Below, piece by piece: positions 60,506-64,000 of a stretch of DNA of 64,000 nt. Each line of letters opens with the position of its first letter. The first letter of the stretch is position 1. Source of the stretch: Aegilops tauschii subsp. strangulata. Its lineage: Eukaryota > Streptophyta > Magnoliopsida > Poales > Poaceae. Where the stretch lies: NCBI RefSeq assembly GCF_002575655.3, contig NC_053039.3, positions 377,247,633 to 377,311,632 of the forward strand. The letters run 5' to 3'. A program made the position numbers and the translations under genes. The notes below the pieces were generated by a model. The model was given only the letters and a program-made list of their open reading frames with translations, was not told the DNA's origin and did not search any database.

Positions 60506-61068
60506 GAGAGAGAGAAAGCCATCTAGCTACCAACTATGAACCTGAAGGCTACAAAGAACTACTCACGCACCATCGGAGAGTCACCAATGGAAGTGCTGAA
60601 CCCCTCCGTGATGGTGTCTAGATTGGATCTGGTGCTTCTGGACTCTGCGGCGGCTGGAGGAATATTTCGACGCTTGTTCTAGGGTTTCTGGAATATTGTG
60701 GTATTTATAGAGCAAAGAGGCGGTCTGGGGGGCACCTGAGGTGGGCACAACCCACCAGGGCGCGCCTGGACCTCCTGTCGTGCCCTGGTGGGTTGTGCCC
60801 CCCTCGGGGCACCCCCCAGGTGCAACCAGGGCCCATTGCCTTCCTTCTCGCCCATAAAAATCATCATGGAGTTTCGTGGCATTTGGACTCCGTTTGATAT
60901 TGATTTCCTGTGATGTAAAAAACATGGAAAAAAACATCAACTGGCACTTGGCACTATGTCAATAGGTTAGTACCAAAAAAATGATATAAAATGATTATAA
61001 AACATCCAAGATTGATAATGAAACAACATGGAACAATCAAAAATTATAGATACGTTGGAGACGTATCA
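59445..61068 (-). repeat. 3' LTR of an Athila-like Ty3/gypsy element (1,624 bp)
   Basis: The minus strand starts TGATACGTCTCCAACGTATC at 61068 and ends GCTGCCATCA at 59445. Minus-strand TATA box CTATAAATAC is at 60701-60710. A perfect 19-bp inverted repeat (60743-60761 with 60782-60800) lies just upstream of it in the sense direction. A GA tract occupies about 60474-60513. The polypurine tract outside 61068 and the interior to the right show that this is the 3' LTR. Confidence 0.88.
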
Positions 61069-61085
61069 GCATCCCCAAACTTAAC
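61069..61085 (-). other. Polypurine tract of the Athila-like element
   Basis: The minus strand reads AGTTAAGTTTGGGGATGC directly before TGATACG. Similar GGGGATGCC-containing copies occur inside the element at 62839-62854 and 62894-62909. Confidence 0.75.
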
Positions 61086-63811
61086 TCCTACTCGTCCTCG
61101 AGTAGGTCAGTGATAAAAACAGAATTTTTGATGTGGATTGCTGTTCGTCAAGTCAAATCATATTCTTTTCTTTATAGCATGGACATTTGGACTTTTATGT
61201 GATTCAAATCAATAGTCTAGTTTTGACATAATAATTTAGATACTCAAGCATATCAACAAGCAACCATGTCTTTCAAAATATCAATGCTAAAATAAGTTAT
61301 CCCTAGCCCATCATGCTCAAACAATGATCCATTCATGAAACACACTCGAATATTAGCTACACCCAATACTTAAGCACGATCATATTGCCTCCTAGTTGGT
61401 GCTTTTTGTAAGAGAAGATGGAGACTCAAAATAAAAATAAAAATTGCATAAAGTAAAAAAGAAAGGCCCTTCGCAGAGGGAAGTAGGGATTTGAAGAGGT
61501 GCCAGAGCTCAAAGCGAAAAAATTGGAGATAAAAACATTTTGGGAGGTGTATCATCCCACCAACGAAAACGACTTAGAGTTCTGAACACTTTCCATGCTA
61601 GATATGCCATAGGCAGTTCCCAAATAGAAAATAAAGGTTATTCCTTTTCCACCATTCTTTCACTTTCCATGGCTAGCCGTATCCACGGGTGCCCTCCATA
61701 CCAACACTTTCCAAGGAATTTATTATTTGACAACATAAATTAAATATCTTTTGCATTTCGGGACTGGGCATCCCTAAGACCTTTGCCTTACTCTCGTGCA
61801 ATGACAAGTGAATAAACACTCATCTTGATAATAACACATCTAGCATGGAAAATATTAGCCACCCGTTACCGTTCCGCGAGCGAGACAAACACACAAAAGA
61901 GAAGTTTATTTTGAATATTAGAGATGGCACATGCAAATTTGCTTAGAACGGCAAAAGAATACCGCATATAGGTTGATGTAGTGGACTCATGTGGCAAAAC
62001 TGGTTTAAAGGATTTTGGATGCACAAGTAGAGGTCATACTTGGTGCAAAATGAAAGCTAGCAAAAGATTGGGAAGCGACCAACCAAGAAACGAATAATCT
62101 CATAAGCAAGCATTAAGCATAATTAACACCAAAAATGCACCACAAGTAGGATATAATTTTCACTGCCAGATTATTGACTTTCGTGCATGCATAGGGAATC
62201 ACAAACCTTAACACCAATATTCTTACTAGAGCACAATTACTCATCAACATAACTCACATATCACATCATCATCATATCTCAAAACTATTACTGAGAATCA
62301 AGTTTATTTTGTCCAATGATCTTCATGACATTTTCTTTATCTTTATCCTTCTTGGATATCTATCACTTTGGGACTAATTTTTATGTGTTGCTTTTCATAA
62401 GCTTAAACATATATAAGTGAAGATCCTGAGCATAACGAATTTTTCTTTCTCTCAAAATAGTTTAATTGAAGCAAGAGAGAATTTCTTCAAGATTTACTAA
62501 CTCTCAAATAAATCTAAGTGAAGCAAGAGATCATTTCTTCAAAAATAACAAAGCACACCATGCTCAAAAAGATATAAGTGAAGCCCTAGAGCGAGTCCTA
62601 ACTCATAAAAGATTTAAGTGAAGCATAGACAGCAATTTTAACAAGTCATGATATAATTTTAGCTCTCTCAAATAGGTGTGTCCAGCAAGTATTGATGACT
62701 TAAAAAACAAAATAAAACAAGCAAAGACACATATCATACAAGACGCTCCAAGCAAAACACATATCATGTGACGAATAAAAATATAGTCTCGAGTAAAATA
62801 CCGATAGTTGTTGGAAGAAAGCGGGGATGCCACTCAGGGGCATCCCCAAGCTTAGTTGGTTGCTCATATTTGGATAATAGCTTGGGATGCCGGGGCATCC
62901 CCAAGCTTAGGCTCTTACATCCTTCCTTCATCCATCGTAAGATAACCCAAAACTTGAAAACTTCAATCACACAAAACTCAACAAAACCTTTGTGAGATCC
63001 GTTAGTGTAAGAAAAATAAATCACTACTATAAGTGTTGTGTCAAACCAATTCATATTCTGTTCTTGTATTATATCTATTGTATTCCAACTTTTCTATGGC
63101 AAAAACTCATCAAAGAAAACCATAGAGCCATCAAAATAAGCACACAACACAAAGAAAACAGAATCTGTCAAAACAGAACAGTCTGTAGCAATTTGACTTT
63201 TGCGAATACTTCTGGAACTCCAAAAATTCTCCAAATTAGGACGACCAGGGTAATTTGTATATTAATCTTCTGCAAAAAGAATCAGAGCAAAAGCTCTTTC
63301 CTGTGATTTATGAAAATTATTTTCGTAAGTGCAAAGTTTCTGTCTTTTTCAGCAAGATCAAACAACTATCACCCAAGAAGATCCTAAAGGCTTTACTTGG
63401 CACAAACACTAATTAAAACACAAAAAAACACAATCATAACAGTAGCATAATTGTGCAAACACACAAAAACAGAAAGTAAAAAGAAAAAAATATTCATTGG
63501 GTTGCCTCCCAACAAGCGCTATAGTTTTACGCCCTTATCTAGGCATAATATTTTAATGATGCTCACACGAAAGATAAGAATTGACACACAAAGAGAGCAT
63601 CATGAAACATATGACTAACACATTTAAGTCTAACATACGTCCTATGCATAGGAATTTTATAAGCAAACAAATTACCGAGACAAGAAATATGTAGCATATG
63701 CAAAGGAAAAGAAAGAAACAATCACAATCTCAACATATCGAGAGGTAATTTAGTAACATGAAAATTTCTACAACCATATTTTCCTCTCTCATAATAATTA
63801 CATGTAGGATT
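61069..63811 (-). mobile_element. Athila-like element, 3' noncoding interior
   Basis: No ORF above about 100 codons. Near the right end the minus strand reads GCGCTTGTTGGGAGGCAACC (63505-63530 region), text I associate with the region 3' of the env-like position in Triticeae Athila elements. Two palindromes built on GGGGATGCC lie at 62823-62847 and 62880-62907. gag-pol is beyond the copia LTR at 63812 or outside the window. Confidence 0.75.
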
Positions 63812-64000
63812 TGAAGGAAATATGCCCTAGAGGCAATAATAAAGTTATTATTTATTTTCTTATTTCATGATAAATGTTTATTATTCATGCTAGAATTGTA
63901 TTAACCGGAAACTTAGTACATGTGTGAATACATAGACAAAACATAAGTGTCCCTAGTATGCCTCTACTTGACTAGCTCGTTTATCAAAGATGGTTATGTT
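63812..64000 (+). repeat. Start of a BARE/WIS-type copia LTR (runs off the window)
   Basis: TGAAGGAAATATGCCCTAGA followed by GGCAATAATAAAGTTATTAT is the start of a BARE/WIS/Angela-group LTR in plus orientation. It differs from the LTRs at 34070 and 41466 (TGTTGG opening), so it is another subfamily. It is inserted in the Athila-like interior. Confidence 0.92.

Overview
This 64 kb window looks like intergenic DNA of a large grass genome, most likely Triticeae (wheat, Aegilops or barley group). The reasons are a BARE1/WIS/Angela-type copia LTR (TGTTGGAAATATGCCCTAGA and its variant at 63812), LTRs opening TGATACGTCTCCAACG, a CACTA end (CACTACAAAAAAAA), very long Tekay-type LTRs, and nested insertion on insertion. 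I see no intact host gene. There are no rRNA, tRNA, CRISPR or bacterial-style features. Family names are given from memory of sequence hallmarks; clade assignments rest on visible motifs.

Layout. 1-1273 is one end of a CACTA transposon lying in a truncated LTR (1274-2089). 2090-32390 is a tandem array of an unclassified composite unit of about 2.4-5 kb (seven copies, plus a stranded eighth fragment at 45786-47197). Units 1+2 and 3+4 form an exact 5,503-bp dimer repeat. Copy 6 was split by a full Tekay-clade Ty3/gypsy chromovirus (18387-29011, TSD TGCTT). It has an open extra ORF upstream of gag and a gag-pol broken by three stop codons and one frameshift. Copy 7 was hit by a minus-strand Tat-clade Ty3/gypsy element (LTR 32391-33542; interior 33543-34069 and 43214-45655), which carries an antisense ORF with a B3-type DNA-binding domain. 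A minus-strand Angela-like copia element (34070-43213, TSD GGGGG) landed between that ORF's TATA box and its start codon. It was later rearranged: 398 bp of flank plus a third LTR are duplicated at an exact 7,396-bp offset.

47198-59444 is the least repetitive part. It has possible exon remnants on the minus strand (47294-47415/51749-51764 and 52255-52380), split by a 4,328-bp solo Tekay LTR with TSD CCCAA, then a Harbinger/Tourist-like MITE (52507-52886), a degenerate L1-type LINE (about 53250-58722) and a GC-rich coding-like patch (59120-59444). 59445-63811 is the 3' LTR and 3' internal part of a minus-strand Athila-like gypsy element, cut by a plus-strand BARE/WIS-like LTR that runs off the window.

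Relative order by nesting: composite array, then its dimer duplication, then Tekay and Tat insertions into it, then Angela into Tat, then the Angela rearrangement. The observations most worth following are the antisense B3 ORF with its own promoter and poly(A) signal, the chimeric three-LTR Angela locus, the dimeric array with a GC-rich hairpin kept in every unit, the extra Tekay ORF, and a templated-filler deletion in one Tekay LTR.
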